Source: Thelonectria olida (lineage: Eukaryota; Ascomycota; Sordariomycetes; Hypocreales; Nectriaceae). Taken from it: a DNA stretch of 64,000 nt. Below the pieces are notes generated by a model that saw nothing but the letters and a program-made list of their open reading frames with translations, was not told the origin of the DNA and ran no database searches. The DNA is taken from contig JAGPYM010000020.1 in assembly GCA_020736575.1 (NCBI GenBank), positions 372,001 through 436,000 on the forward strand, written 5' to 3'. This document shows, piece by piece, positions 31,688 through 43,604 of this stretch. The translations under genes were made by a program, and so were the position numbers. Position 1 is the first letter of the stretch. Every line of letters starts with the position of its first letter.

Positions 31688-33391
31688 CTACGATGATCCC
31701 GTTTTCCTCATGGCATGTCCTCCCGTGCTAAACACCCATCTATCCAGATTCAAAAGATCCTCGTCAGAAAACATGAGGTAAAAGTACTTGAGCGTCTCGC
31801 CCATCCAGTAGCTCCCCATCTCATCGACGTGCTTGGTCTGCTCCTTGGTCACGTCCTCGACGGCCGCAAACGCCTCGTCCGTCTTGGTCGTGCGCTTAAT
31901 CGACTCCCACATGTCCCACGCCAGCGCCCGGTAATCCTCGTTGCCCGTGATGCGGTACAGGATGAAGACGCTCTCGATAGCTTCCGGGCGCAGCGTGTAC
32001 TTGCCCTCGCGGACTCGGAACCCGGCTGGTCGCGCGCCCGAGTTGGGGCGGTACTCGCAGGGTTTGAGGTCTGGGCAGGCTTGTAAGAGAGAAGAGTCGG
32101 GCATGATGGCGTGGGGGAAGACGGAGTAGGCGTAGGCGCATGCGCGGGCGAGCTTGTCGCCGTAGACGACGTGCTCGTCGTGGCCAAAGACCTTTCCTCC
32201 GAGTGCAATCATGCCGCCGGCGGAACATGAAGCGTGGTCGAGTTGGGCGTGGAAGTGTTTGATGCTAGATGATACGACCTCTGCTTGACCCAACATGAGC
32301 AGGTCGGCCTCGCCGAGCAGAATTGGTCGGAAGAGCAAGTGGCCGATGATGGTGTCGACGGCGTCTTGGTACATTTTCTTGTACATTGGTTCCTGGCCTT
32401 GGAGGAAGACGTATTCCTTGACGATGTTGTTGTATAGTGAGCTGCTGTCATCTGCAAAGTTGAAGGTATCGCCGTCCGGCCTGAAGTCATCGCGTGCGTT
32501 GATCTGCGTCGGCCACAGCCCTGGAAGAAGCGTTGAGTTCTGCGTGCGATCAAATGACTGCGCGATGCGGTTGACGACGTCATAGTACTTTGGGTCATCG
32601 GTCAGCTGCGAGAGGCGGGTGAACTCGAGGCTCATGCTGCCGAGCTCGGAAGCGCTCGACTTGGTGTCCGGACGGCCCTTGCCCTGCTTGTGGTCTTCAA
32701 ACGTCATTTTGCGAGAGGGAATGTGCTCCTCGTTGTCAAATGCAGCGTACAAGAGATCGCCGAGCTCGATGGCTTTGTGGAGGAGACCTTTTTCCTCGCT
32801 GAGCTCGTAGGCGGACAGAAGACCACCGAGGTGTCGAGCAGTTGTCTCGAAGACGTCGAAGCTATCGCCGACGGTCTGGTTCCAGTCAATTTTCACAACG
32901 TAGCGAACAGCCTCATGGAATTCCGACTCCATGTCCATTAGCCACAAGGTGTCGAGCGCGTCGATCATGGACGCTCCCCATCCTCCCAGGTTGTCATGAC
33001 CAGTCAGACTCAGGGGCCGCAACTCGTCATGACCCCACGCATACTGTTCATAGGCATACCACGAGCGCCGAAAGGCACGCCTGACATCGCTGCGTTTGTC
33101 GTTTAAGGCGTCCTTTTGTTCGCCTTCTTCTGGCGGTCTGAAGAACTGATGTTGGATGGATGGCAGTTCGTGGGGATCACCTCTGGGCGGATACGTCATG
33201 TTCTCCCTGGGGATTGGGTGCTGGAAGGAGTGGTTTGCCCAGTCATAGGACGTTGGAGTGAACTGGACGACGGTGAGTTTGCCGTAGAGCGGGACATCGG
33301 ATACATGTGTGAAGAATCCGAAGACTAGAATGAGGGCAATGAAGAGGCACAGGATGGCCCTGTACGGGTTGAATGGTAGACCGACGCCCAT
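31688..33391 (-). CDS. GH47 class I alpha-mannosidase homologue, membrane anchored
   Basis: Single-exon 567-residue type II membrane protein. Residues 1-10 are cytosolic, a transmembrane anchor follows (AILCLFIALILVFGFF), then a lumenal GH47 barrel. Family blocks present: WYAYEQYAWGHDELRPLS, GASMIDALDTLWLMDM, VFETTARHLGGLLSAYELS, SMSLEFTRLSQLTDDPKYY, LRPEAIESVFILYRITG. GH47 enzymes trim alpha-1,2-mannose from N-glycans in the ER/Golgi and need calcium. Two sites differ from the family: where active members have DSxYEYL this protein has SSLYNNI, and the C-terminal FNTEAH block reads FSTGGH. The Glu of the FETT block and both Glu of LRPEAIES are kept. It may be a divergent or non-catalytic member. 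It converges on the NLR gene with 285 bp between. Confidence 0.88.
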   Translation of the reverse strand: MGVGLPFNPYRAILCLFIALILVFGFFTHVSDVPLYGKLTVVQFTPTSYDWANHSFQHPIPRENMTYPPRGDPHELPSIQHQFFRPPEEGEQKDALNDKRSDVRRAFRRSWYAYEQYAWGHDELRPLSLTGHDNLGGWGASMIDALDTLWLMDMESEFHEAVRYVVKIDWNQTVGDSFDVFETTARHLGGLLSAYELSEEKGLLHKAIELGDLLYAAFDNEEHIPSRKMTFEDHKQGKGRPDTKSSASELGSMSLEFTRLSQLTDDPKYYDVVNRIAQSFDRTQNSTLLPGLWPTQINARDDFRPDGDTFNFADDSSSLYNNIVKEYVFLQGQEPMYKKMYQDAVDTIIGHLLFRPILLGEADLLMLGQAEVVSSSIKHFHAQLDHASCSAGGMIALGGKVFGHDEHVVYGDKLARACAYAYSVFPHAIMPDSSLLQACPDLKPCEYRPNSGARPAGFRVREGKYTLRPEAIESVFILYRITGNEDYRALAWDMWESIKRTTKTDEAFAAVEDVTKEQTKHVDEMGSYWMGETLKYFYLMFSDEDLLNLDRWVFSTGGHAMRKTGSS

Positions 33392-34554
33392 GATGACTAT
33401 ACTGGCTCAAGGAAACATGAATAGCTAGGTAGATGAGTTGGAGGTGAATACCTAAGGATGGAAGTGCACAAGAAGTGAAACAAAAAGGACAGAACGGAGA
33501 AATGTTTTACAGGAACAGAAGAAGGAGCGAGGATCCGATGATTCTTTCTTCCTTCCCTTCACATCAAACAACTAGAAACGACCGACCACCCGCGCGTGCG
33601 ATGAGCGGAAACACGGGGGCTCTTTTGTATTTGCCAGGAACTCGTCACTGCCGCAAGGGACGATTACGTAGGGGTCTGTCACCAGGGGATTGACTCCAGT
33701 TTCAGGGATGAAAGGCCTAAAAACGGAAACGAGATTTGGGCGTCTCCTGAGGCGTTTTGGTGAGAGAGACTTCCCTGTCGCTATCCTGTGCCTTGTCTCG
33801 TATATTATCCACATGAACGCGCGTTACGCGTAAGTATGAATGGTTGCCGGCAAACACGAGTTGGATGACATGAGAGCGGCAATCGTAGGACGCCCGTTGG
33901 CCAACTGCTCGTAAAAAGAGCTCGTTTGCGTACGATTCATGCAGGGAACATGTTAAAACCCGATTGACGTGTCCAAAGGTAACTAAATCTCGAATGTGGC
34001 CGATCAGCAACAGGAGCAGACAAGACCTAACAACCAGAGAGTCCGTCTGAAGCCACAAGTAATGGTTCGGTTTTTGATGCTATATCTGTAACCCCCCAGT
34101 CGAGCTTTGACTCGACTCAACTACCATCCCCGGGATGACAGCCCAAGGGATAAATATAGCGACGATGAACGATAAGTAGGGCGCTCATTCCGATCGACTA
34201 TTGATCTATAGATACCGGAGAGTTTCCTCTTGCATTCTCAAACAGACGTTTATTTATGGGACAAATGTTTTGCAAAAGACGGACGACATCCAAACATTCA
34301 TCCTCAATCATGGCTCTTTACCCCTGCTTTGCCCTGCCAGCTTTAATTCCCACTTAAATCCACATAAAGCTGTGGCTGTGGCTGGTGCTCCAAATCCCAA
34401 ACAGCTCCAGCCACATCCAACACCCCTCACCGCCAAAAATTTCAAAAATTCTGCCACCACCTCGACTTTGCACCAGCCAACCAGCCCAGCGTAATCAATC
34501 AGCGGCCGGCAAACACACACACACCAGCTCCTCCTCGACCTTTACGCCGTCGCC
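33392..34554. other. divergent promoter region, GH47 homologue and UTP11
   Basis: 1.16 kb between two divergent genes. GATAAATATA near 34148 is a possible TATA-like element for the plus-strand gene. No coding sequence is supported. Confidence 0.4.
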
Positions 34555-35412
34555 ATGTCGTCCCTGAGAAACTCCGTCCAGCGGCGCCCGCATCGAGAGC
34601 GGGCTCAACCCCTCGAGCGTCGTCGTCTTGGCCTTCTCGAGAAGCACAAGGTCCGACCTTCCACCCCGCCATCCCACCTCATCAACTAACCCGTTACACA
34701 GGATTACTCACTCCGAGCCAAAGACTACAACAAGAAGAAGAAGACGCTCAAGAACCTGCGAGACAAGGCTGCCGAACGCAACGAAGATGAATTCTACTTT
34801 GGCATGCTGTCCCGCAAGGGGCCTAGCTCCTCCAGCCTCATGGGCGGCAAGCGATGGAGCGGCACTGCGCAGGGAGACCGTGGGAACAAGTCAATGAACG
34901 TCGACACTGTTCGGCTCCTCAAGACGCAGGACATTGGCTATGCGCGGACCATGCGCCAGGTTTTCGCAAAGGAGGTTGCAAGGCTGGAGGAGCAGATCGT
35001 CCTGACGCGGGGATTCGACAACCTGGACGCCCAGGACGAGCAGGAAGACGAAGACGACGACGACAGCGAGTTTGACTTTGCCACCCTGCCGTCAAAACCA
35101 AAGGCCCCTCGGAAGATTGTGTTCGCAGACGATGAGGACGAGCGAGAAGAGGCAATACAGGACCAGCAGGACCAGGACGAAGATGACGACGCCGCCGGTG
35201 CCGACGGAAACGCCGAAGACGCAGATTCCGAGCGAGTCGAGACCCTGCGTCGCCTGCGCAAGCAGCTCGAGAATGCGCGCAAAAAAGTAAAGGCTCTCAC
35301 CGACGTCGAGAACGAACTCGAGGAGCAGCGCGCAAAGATGGCCAAGACGGCGACTTCGGGCGGGTACACGCGCAAGGGCAAGAAGATTATGGTGCGGACA
35401 CGAAAGCGGTAG
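34555..35412 (+). CDS. UTP11: U3 snoRNA-associated protein UTP11
   Basis: Component of the small-subunit processome, needed for 18S rRNA maturation in the nucleolus. Two exons, 34555-34650 and 34702-35412, give 268 residues. The start block [20 protein letters not shown] and the following [19 protein letters not shown] are diagnostic of Utp11, as are [12 protein letters not shown] and [19 protein letters not shown]. An acidic Asp/Glu-rich middle (about 150-200) and a coiled-coil with a basic tail ([11 protein letters not shown]) complete it. The 51-nt intron early in the gene splits the conserved HK/DYSL block and has a GTCCGA donor, CTAAC branch site and ACACAG acceptor. Confidence 0.95.
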
Positions 35413-35668
35413 ACACTGGATCGATTCATTCCGGGGAGTTAAAAATGATGCCTTTCATGATTTGAGTGTTCTTCTCTCGTGTTCTCGTCAATTGTGTCCT
35501 TCGCTACCTAGTTAACAGAAAAATATAGCCTAATTCGATACCCCTTTACCAAAAACGCCGGGTTTTATGATTCTACGTGATACAGTCAAAGCGATACTAC
35601 TCGCTTTCTCCTTTGGCACTCGTCGTGCAAAAAGGGGCATGGATATCTTCATGAGACGGCCCCCGTCA

Positions 35669-37072
35669 TTAATACTTTGAACCAACGCACTTGTACAACA
35701 ACTTGCCCACGCCCCCGACGCACTTGAAGATGATCGTCAGCGTCCAGATGAACAGCTTGAACAAGCCCTTGCACAATTTGACCACAGCCCGTATCAAGAA
35801 CGGCAGCTTGTCGTCTTTGTCGCCCTTGGCCTTAGTCTTCCCCAAGCTGTCGTTCTGGCTCTCAATGTCAATCTCAAACGACTCCATCTTGCGCCGCTTC
35901 TTCTCCTCGCGCTTGCTCGCCTTACTCAGCCGCTTCTCCTCACGCGCCGACAGCAGCACCGGCGGCGGCGGCGCAAACGTCTCGGCGACTACGGGCATGT
36001 TCTTCTCGTCGGCCGCCGCCACCAGCAGCAGCGCCGTCACCGCCACGTCCACCAGGTAGTACGACTCGATCTTGGCCGCGATGCCCGTGTCGACCTCGAG
36101 CCACCCACCACCCGTGCCGTCGCGCGTCAGCTTGGCCACGTGCTGCGGTGACTCGTTGTGCTCAAGCGTGTACTCGACGCGCGACCACGACGGCGAGCGC
36201 TCAACCGTCACGCAGAACGGCGTCGCGAGCGCCGGGTGCACGAGGAAGTGGTTCGCGCTGTCGTCGTCCCACACGAGGCGCGCGCACTCGCGCTCCGCCA
36301 TCATGACGGACTGCGGGTCGTGCTGCTTCTCGATGGCGACCTTTGTGGCGGGCGTGGGCATGAGCAGCGCGACGAGGCCGTCGTTGGGAGGGTGCTTGCG
36401 GGCCTCTTCCTCGAGCGAGGTGCTGAGGGCCTCGTGCCAGTGCTTGCCGTCCGTCACCTTAGCGGTGCTCCCGTGGGTGGGGCTGTTGCTGCGGCTGTTG
36501 CTGTTGCTGTTGCCGCCGACGATTTCGCTGATGATGCTCGTGGCCGAAGACGAGGGTCCCTTTGTGCTGGGAGGCTTGTACACCTTTGAAGGATCATGTC
36601 TCGTGAGAGTGACATGAGCGGACGTGGAAGTAGGGTCCAAGCGGAGGTTGTAAAAAGGCTGCGAAGCGGACGACAGAGTGTACACGGGGGCGTCCTTCTC
36701 TTGGGTGAGCTTCATGCAGTAGACGCGGCCCTCGGACGGCGACGCCTGCCAACCGTTTGCGACTTTCCACAGGCTCTTCAGCTGGTCGTTTGTGCTCGTG
36801 GGCGGCACGACGGGGGCCTCGTTGAGACCACCGGTGTTGGCCCATTTGCCCGAGTTTGCGCTCATAGGGCTGCGCAGGGGACTCAAGTACGGCGGGCTCT
36901 GGGCGGTGTTGCCCTCGTGGTAGGTCTGTCTGCTGACGACTGCGCGGGGGAGGATGGCCCTCGTGGGGCTCATCTGGGTAGGGCCATAGTCTTGCTGGTT
37001 GAGAGGAACGTCGGGGTTGTAAGTGGGGAAGATGGACTGGATCTTGAAGGGCTGCTCCTGGTGCTCGGGAGG

Positions 37073-37121
<49 letters not shown>

Positions 37122-37645
37122 GGTGCTGGCGGGTGGTCGTCGGCGAGGGGAGGTTTGGCTATTGAGCTCCGGGAGATGCCGCTGGGACTCCGGATGAGGG
37201 TTTGGGCCTGGGAGAAGGCGGTTTCTGAGCGGCCGGGGACTTCGGCGGTGGGGCGAGGCTGCTGAACGGGGAGTTGCTGTTGTTTTGACGACGAGGGTGC
37301 GGCAGCAGTGGGAGGGGGATCGAACTGGATTGGCGAAAAGGTGCGGTTCGGAGCATGGCTGTGAGGGGCGCGGCCGTTTGTGTAAGGGTTGTTGTCCTGG
37401 TGAGGAGGCGAAGGAGAGACGGCACGTTCAGCAGCAGCTGGAGCAGGCGGATGCTGCGAAGATGATGAGGTTTCGGGAGCGGGAGCGGGAGCGGGAGCCG
37501 GGGCGGGCGATACGGCGCGGGCCATGGTGCGCTCGCGGGACTCGGAGCGGCGGGGCTTCGGGGTTGTGTTGCGGAAGACGGGCGGGGGTTTGGACGAGTT
37601 TGGACTGGGGAAGAGGGAGAATGCCTGGGGAGTAGGAGTTGACAT
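35669..37645 (-). CDS. uncharacterised Pro/Ser-rich fungal protein with hydrophobic C-terminus
   Basis: Single-exon 658-residue protein with no function I can assign. The first 280 residues are disordered, Pro/Ser/Gln/His-rich, with an Ala-Pro run (PAPAPAPAPAP) and a Ser-His run encoded by a GTGAGA hexanucleotide tract. A conserved-looking middle follows (LKSLWKVANGWQASPSEGRV, YCMKLTQEKDAPVYTLSSAS, NLRLDPTSTSAHVTLTRHDP) that could be a beta-rich fold. Next is a long segment with LEEEARKHPPNDGLVALLMP and LEVDTGIAAKIESYYLVDV, containing a hydrophobic helix (VAVTALLLVAA). The C-terminus has a basic region (KREEKKRRKMESFEI), then an amphipathic or membrane-associating tail (FLIRAVVKLCKGLFKLFIWT) ending in VGSKY. 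It converges on UTP11, 256 bp apart. Continuous open frame and codon pattern support a real gene. Confidence 0.82.
37073..37121. repeat. hexanucleotide tract (GTGAGA)n, coding
   Basis: About eight consecutive copies of GTGAGA on the plus strand encode the Ser-His repeat of the minus-strand Pro/Ser-rich protein. Length variation between strains is likely. Confidence 0.85.
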
Positions 37646-39336
37646 TTTTGAAAGAGTTGATGGGTATTGAGAAGAGGAAGAGGCTATCGTGAGAGAAGAA
37701 TAGATGAGGAGGGGGAGATGGTCCTCGGGGTATCATATGAAAACAACAAATTCAAACAGTGTGCTACCGGCTGTTCATGATCAAATTACTGTAGATCAAT
37801 TGAGGTTTAGAAGGGGTATCTCAACAGCAATACAACAAGAATAAAGAGGGAGCAGTAGAAAAGGCCCTTGAGCGAATGTTATATGGCCAAACAGCAGTTC
37901 AAGCATCGAGTTAAGCGCTCGCAGACGGCAAAGCCAAAGACATGCAGCCATTCGGGGTGCTCGAGAAGCAGGGGCCCCGAAAATAGCATCCAGTCGGACA
38001 AGGGGAGAGTGGCCAATGGGAGGCGGTATCACACTGCAGACGTTTAAGCGCCGGGGGCGGGAGGAGGGGGGACTTTTTCCGAGGAGGGGGCAGGGACGAT
38101 GTGATTGGAGAATGGGAGGGAATGAGGGGAATACTACCGCAGGACGAAGAGAATCATGTTGAAGAGGAAGCAGAGGGAGAGAAACGGCGGGTGGTTGGGA
38201 TGGCTGATCGATGTGTGATATCGGTGTGACACAATTATGGGCGGTAGTTGATGAGACGAGGCTGTCTAGACAATTCGACCAAATATCGAATTAATTCACA
38301 CACCATAATGACGACGGAACGGAACGGGAGTTTGGATTTGCCCTCAATCAGACAAGGATCCCTGACCCTGTGACACAGAACAGATATCATGGCCTGATGT
38401 TGAAGACTTTATCAAGATGCAAACAACTACCGATCCGTCCAACCTCCCTTCACCGAGTATTCGCGACTCCGCTTTGCACGCACTCAAACACTCTCTTCAA
38501 AGTACAAACCATCAAGTGACTGGGGGGGGGGGGGGGGGGGGGGGCCTCAAAACACCCTCAGTCACATCTGGAGTAGCGCCCGTTAGCCACAAGCGACCAC
38601 TTTAACGACCCGACCCCAACCCACATCTTTCACTCGCAAGATGACTGCTTCGAGGCGTCCAAAACGTGGGCGGGTGCAAAAGAGAAGGCTCAGTCGTCGC
38701 AAACCAACAAGGCGACCAGTCATGTGGCCGTCTGACCCGCCTGTCAGGTCCAAACCCATGCAGCCGCCCTCTAAGTGACAATGTAGGTAAGCACCATGTA
38801 TGGAGGTATGTCAATGACTTGGCAACGGCGCCTACGAACTGCATGGGGAATGGATGAACTGCTGAAGTATCATCAGTCGATTGGAGATCTAATCTACCCG
38901 CCGTCGAGTGAAATCGTTTGCCTGCCTGTGAAAACCCAATCTGATCTGCTTCCTACAAGGCTGGTCTGACAGGATACCGAGGTAATCATCCATGTTGGCT
39001 CAATAGCCTATACGAATACATAGTATGCGTAATGTAGTCAAGATGCCATGCTGTATCACCCATGCATACCCAAACATCACGCACCAGCCCAGGCACCACC
39101 ACCTCAATACTCTTCGAAATGTCTGACATTGTGTCTCTTACTCTTTCGCTTTCTCTTTCCTTGTCTTTTTAATACTCGTACAAGTCTCTCCTCAATGTGT
39201 GTCACTGTACAATCCGCCCCCCTTATTCCAGAGCGGCGTTATATATCGAATATCCTCCCAAAGAACGCCGCAGATGCAACACCACCACCGTCATCATCAA
39301 GCCAAACAAGCATCCCCCACTCTCTTCTCGTCATCA
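37646..39336. other. 1.7-kb intergenic region with a 23-G run
   Basis: Contains the promoter of the Pro/Ser-rich protein gene and the 3' flank of the CMC1-like gene. The only distinct feature is the homopolymer at 38522-38544. No gene is seen. Confidence 0.45.
38522..38544 (+). repeat. poly-G run of 23
   Basis: Uninterrupted G homopolymer, flanked by GTGACT before it and AGTCAC about 18 bases after it, so it lies inside a small inverted repeat. It can form G-quadruplex on one strand. The true length is uncertain because such runs are prone to sequencing slippage. Confidence 0.7.
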
Positions 39337-39920
39337 TCATCTCTCAACAGGCCTATCCTTCGCCGTGAGCCCATGTATCCGCTCCCCGCGCTGCTCCATC
39401 TCCTTCTGCCGCGACAGCCGCACGTGCTCGGGCAACCCCCACCACTCGCGCATAAACTCCTCCTGCGCCGCCGCCATCTTGTTCTTGCGCTCGCGCTCGC
39501 GCTGTCGCTCCAGCCGCAGCGCGAACCACTCCTCGCGCGCCGCGTCGTGCTCGTCCTGCGTCGCGTGCAGCTTCATGCAGTTGTTCATGCTCCGGTGCTC
39601 GGTGCGGCAGGCGAAGGATACCGTAAACGTTCGGCCGAGGGCGCAGGCGGCGAATGCTAAAACCAAGAGACACATTAGTTAGGCATTGGAGAAAGAGGTT
39701 TAGTTTTGAAGTCGTCGTGGTGGGAGAAGGTGTCGGAGCGCTGTGTGGTCTGATATCCGACGGGCCTAAAAAACTCACCCTTAATCTCGTCGGCGCACAA
39801 CGCCCGCACTCGCTGGTAGTAGATGTCTCTGACCTGCGCCTCCTGCGAGGCCGACAGCGGCAGGGGATTCCGGGACGGCACTCCGAGCTTCTGGGTCTCG
39901 GCGGGAGCCATGGCGGCCAT
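39337..39920 (-). CDS. CMC1: CMC1-like twin CX9C mitochondrial protein
   Basis: Two exons, 39779-39920 and 39337-39656, separated by a 122-nt intron, give 153 residues. The twin CX9C motif is exact across the splice junction: C-ADEIKAFAA-C and C-RTEHRSMNN-C, which form a disulphide-bonded helical hairpin imported into the intermembrane space by Mia40. CMC1-family proteins assist cytochrome c oxidase assembly. Start 39920 (MAAMAPAETQKL) was chosen as the first ATG of the frame; the second ATG is three codons on. The C-terminal half is charged and helical (RLERQRERERKNKMAAAQEE). CMC1 is preferred over other CX9C proteins because of the ADEIKAFAAC context and overall length. Confidence 0.85.
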
Positions 39921-40664
39921 GTGTGTGATGTTTTTTCGGGAATTGCGGACGAGGGAAGATTGTCCCCAGGCGGAAACGAGGTAGGGACGACGAGATGGCA
40001 GCGGCGGGGGCTTCGGTCTGGACGATTGGGGCGGGAGAGATGGCCGGCGAGGTTGTTTGCCGGCTCTGAGGAAGCTATTTCGTATATCGGATGAGGAGCT
40101 TGGGGGCAGGTGTTGTACGAGGCCGTGAGGCCATGGCTGCTTGCGGCAGAAAAGGTCGACCGCCTTCCTCTTTTGGTTTCGAGCATGGCAGTGAATGACA
40201 CCCACTGATGGATGAGGAATTCAGGACGGGTGTCCATTATGAGGATAATTTTTATCTTTGGAGTGAGTTTCCGCATCATAGTGTACTCAAAGGATTTACG
40301 TTACGAAGCTATTCATTGACAATGCCTAGGTACGCAGGGTAAAGATACATTCCGTCACCATATCGTATGCCTACAGGTGCCTAACTAAACCTCGCCAATT
40401 GACTTACACAACCTGAAATAAGATCACTTCGCACCAGGTCAATTGCACCTTCACGAAAATATTCAAATTCAAGAGCATGACACAAACCTTTAAAGGAGAG
40501 CATTTCATTTTAGATAAAAGATCTAACCCATGTGCGTTTGCTGCATACTCATGTCCCAAAATGTAGATTAAGCCCACCCCACCAAAGACTCCAACACGCC
40601 GCCCAATGATTCCCTGCGAAACGTTCAAACAATCCCAAATCTAACTCATTCCGCGCCTTTCAGA
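39921..40664. other. intergenic, CMC1-like promoter and MARVEL 3' flank
   Basis: No further gene or repeat is seen in this 744-bp gap. Confidence 0.45.
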
Positions 40665-41834
40665 TTACTGCTGAGGCGGGTAAGGCTGCTGGTAGTGCTG
40701 AGGAGGCGGCGACACAGCCGAAGGAGGATACTGATGACCGTCAAGCTCGCTGCTGTAAGTCGTCGACACTGTGTGGCTCTGGCCCGTCATCTGAGGCTGG
40801 ATGGGTTGCTGATACTGCTGCTGTTGCTGTTGAGGAGGATACTGGTTGAAGTTCTGCTGCTGCTGTTGCGGGGGGAAAGGGCTAGGGCTCTGCGTAGGGG
40901 GAGGATACACAGCCTGACCTTGCTGGTAAGGGCTCTGGGTCTGCTGGTAGGGAGCCTGCTGGTTCTGGGGAGGGACTTGCTGCTGTTGCTGGAACTGACC
41001 CTGGGAAACGTCCTGGAATGGTTGGTTCTGGGTCTGGCTGGGGTAGGACTGGGGCGACATGGGTTGCGACTCGGCAATCTTAGACTCCATCTGGTAGTTG
41101 TTGTTGGGCGTAGTAGTCGTCGGCGACGAGGACATGGCGAAGCGGCCCTGCTTACGGCCCTGGACGAAGCCGATGATTTCCCAGACGAGGCAAGCACAGA
41201 AGAGCAGCCTGATGACACAAATATTAGCCATGACACAAAGTCCCATGAGTGAACAGGTTCCAACTCACCACATCAGCGCACCCAGACCAGCAATGGCGGC
41301 AGTCATGGCAAGACCGCTCTTGAACAGGATGACATCGCGCTTCATCATCTGTTCAATGGCGCGTCGGCGGTAGCATGTCTTGCTGTCGACCAGACTACCA
41401 TCGTCAACACAGCCGTTCACAGTCACGGGCACGACGTAGGCAGCGCGCTTGGCAGCCATGGACGCAAAGGCGGCGAGCCAGAGGACGACGAGCAGGGAAT
41501 CGACTACGACGACGGCGATGATGTGGTAGGCGCCGCGGAAGCCGACAATCTTTTCGGTGAGGACGATGTAGCCGACGCCGAGCCAGGTGAGGAGGGACTG
41601 TTGTGGGAAGTGTTAGTTGTCAAGAGCTGGACGTGCGAGGAGGAGAGGACATACGACAGCGAGACTGAAGCCCTCTTCGTCGAGGTAGGCATCGTGCATC
41701 AAGGCGGCGCAAAGGCCGAGGATGATGATGGACAGCAAGATCTGAAAGCCACGGATGATGGTGACCCAGAGGGGGGATTCAAGCACATGGTCGTGCGGTC
41801 CCTTTTCATGAGTCTGCTGGTGCGGCTGCTCCAT
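40665..41834 (-). CDS. MARVEL-domain four-helix membrane protein with Gln/Pro-rich tail
   Basis: Three exons, 41655-41834, 41269-41597 and 40665-41208, give 350 residues in an intact frame. Four predicted membrane helices: VTIIRGFQILLSIIILGLCA, then one around LTWLGVGYIVL, one at HIIAVVVVDSLLVVLWLAAF and one spanning FKSGLAMTAAIAGLGALMW into LLFCACLVWEIIGFV. The Arg in helix 1, the Asp in helix 3 and the spacing fit the fungal MARVEL group; related proteins organise plasma-membrane or vesicle domains. After the last helix comes a cytosolic tail of about 170 residues rich in Gln, Pro and Tyr (PPQNQQAPYQQ repeats) ending PYPPQQ. Both splice junctions fall inside or next to membrane helices. The exact subfamily is not resolved. 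Confidence 0.85.
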
Positions 41835-43604
41835 TGCGGTCGAGTGTAGGTGGGTGAGGCGTCGAAGAGTTGTTGAACGTGTAAGTGAGCAGCAAGGAAG
41901 CTCAATACCAAGACTTGACTTACACGGAAATGTCAACGAACTCATCCGCGACGGGCCAAGCCCAGACCCTTATGTACAACGAGCCTCACCCGCCCACGGG
42001 CCCAATCCCGACTCCCCATCTCGCCCATCTCCCATCTCTGGGCGTCTCCCAATGCCAGGCACTGCGGCAGACGGCGCCGTCAAGGCAGATTTCTCAACCG
42101 GCGCTACGCATTAGCGTCCTTCAGCCGCACCGCCAATTGTCAAGGCCCAACTTTGGCCTGTTCAACCATTGAGCACCCAATGCTTCTGTGGGGAACACGC
42201 GATATCAGCGCGAAGCGCCCCCCCTCCGAAACGAGATTGGGAGAGCAATCCTCGGGAGGGCTTGAGGGAGAAGACGAATGCGGCATGCAAGGCGCGTTTG
42301 AAGCATTCGGGTGTCCTTGGTTGGTGGCAGACGCAGACTAATCTCCACTCCCTCCTCTCCCATGCCGCCACAAGCCATGAGTCCGATGCAGATTCTATCC
42401 GTCAAAGAGCAGGCTTTAATGGTTTTTGGCGGAGGACTCAGCCCAGGCCTCGGTATTTGCGTCAAAGTGCGTGCCACGAGGTTGCCTCTGAAGAAACAAA
42501 AGTCTCGACCTTGTGCGACATTCCTCCCCATCTCCATTCCATCCACTCGCCGAGGGAACAGGATCAATTACGCTCAGACTCCCGCGTCGATCTCTGCCCA
42601 TAGGGAACCTCGTTGAAGAGAAGGGATGCGCTGTGCTCCCAACGGCACAGCACCGCACAACGAAGTCGTTGGATGCAAGCCAACCTTCTGACTTTGGCGG
42701 CCATCATGCCGACATGTGCAAGCCAATATTTATTATTAAACAAGGCGTTTTCCTGAGTCTGGGGTTATCGACTGCAAGTCTGCAACCTTCGTAGGATTTT
42801 TAAGCTGCAGCCGCTCTTCTCGTCGAATATCATATCCGCCTGTCGCTCATTGGACCACGGCAGTGCCAACAAGGATGCCAGCAGCAACTCAAACAGGGAA
42901 TATCGAGGGTCGAAGGCTGTGCTGGGCGGAAAGCCTCAGCTGGAGCGGAATCCACCCGAACTGTCAAGGCGTCAATTAACTTCGTCAGGGTTTCTGATAC
43001 CCCCTGTCCCCTGTCCTGAGAAGAGTCGGCTTCTGAGACATCAAGCATATTCACCGTCCCGCCGGCCAACGTTGCACAACCCTCCGCAGCCGTCACTAAT
43101 TATGGCCCGTTTTTGATCTCATCATTTCATCATCAGAAAAATCTTTATTCATGAAACATACTATTGTTCATTAGGCATTCGTGGCTTGAGCGGTGCCCGA
43201 AATTGGACATGGTCTCTGCTGGCGTGTCCGACTGTGAATGTGACTGGCGAACTGTGTGTGACTCGGCATTGCCTCGCCTCCCTTGCCGCTGCCATCGGCC
43301 TGTGCAAGTCGTCTTCAAGTCCAGCCCGAGTCTTGCATCAACCTTCTCGACTCCCCGGCTGTTGTTGCCCTTCTTCCTAAACAAATGGTAGACGCCCCTT
43401 TTTTTATGCCGTTTTCTGCCCGCCATGCTGAGCTTCTTTTCGACTTCTTGCATGATCCAGGCGCCTATTCCTTACTCCACACCAAGCCATCATCGGCTCA
43501 CCGGCCGCCTATCGCCGATCGCTGTCAAAGTTGTTCCGTCTTAGTTGCTCCGTCTTAGGGCGAACCGGACCACCGGGACTCCCGTCTTACCGTCTGCATC
43601 ACAA
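41835..43604. other. 1.8-kb intergenic region
   Basis: Promoter of the MARVEL gene on the left and 3' flank of the dehydrogenase on the right. Open frames up to about 145 codons exist, with no recognisable similarity or splice structure. Confidence 0.45.
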
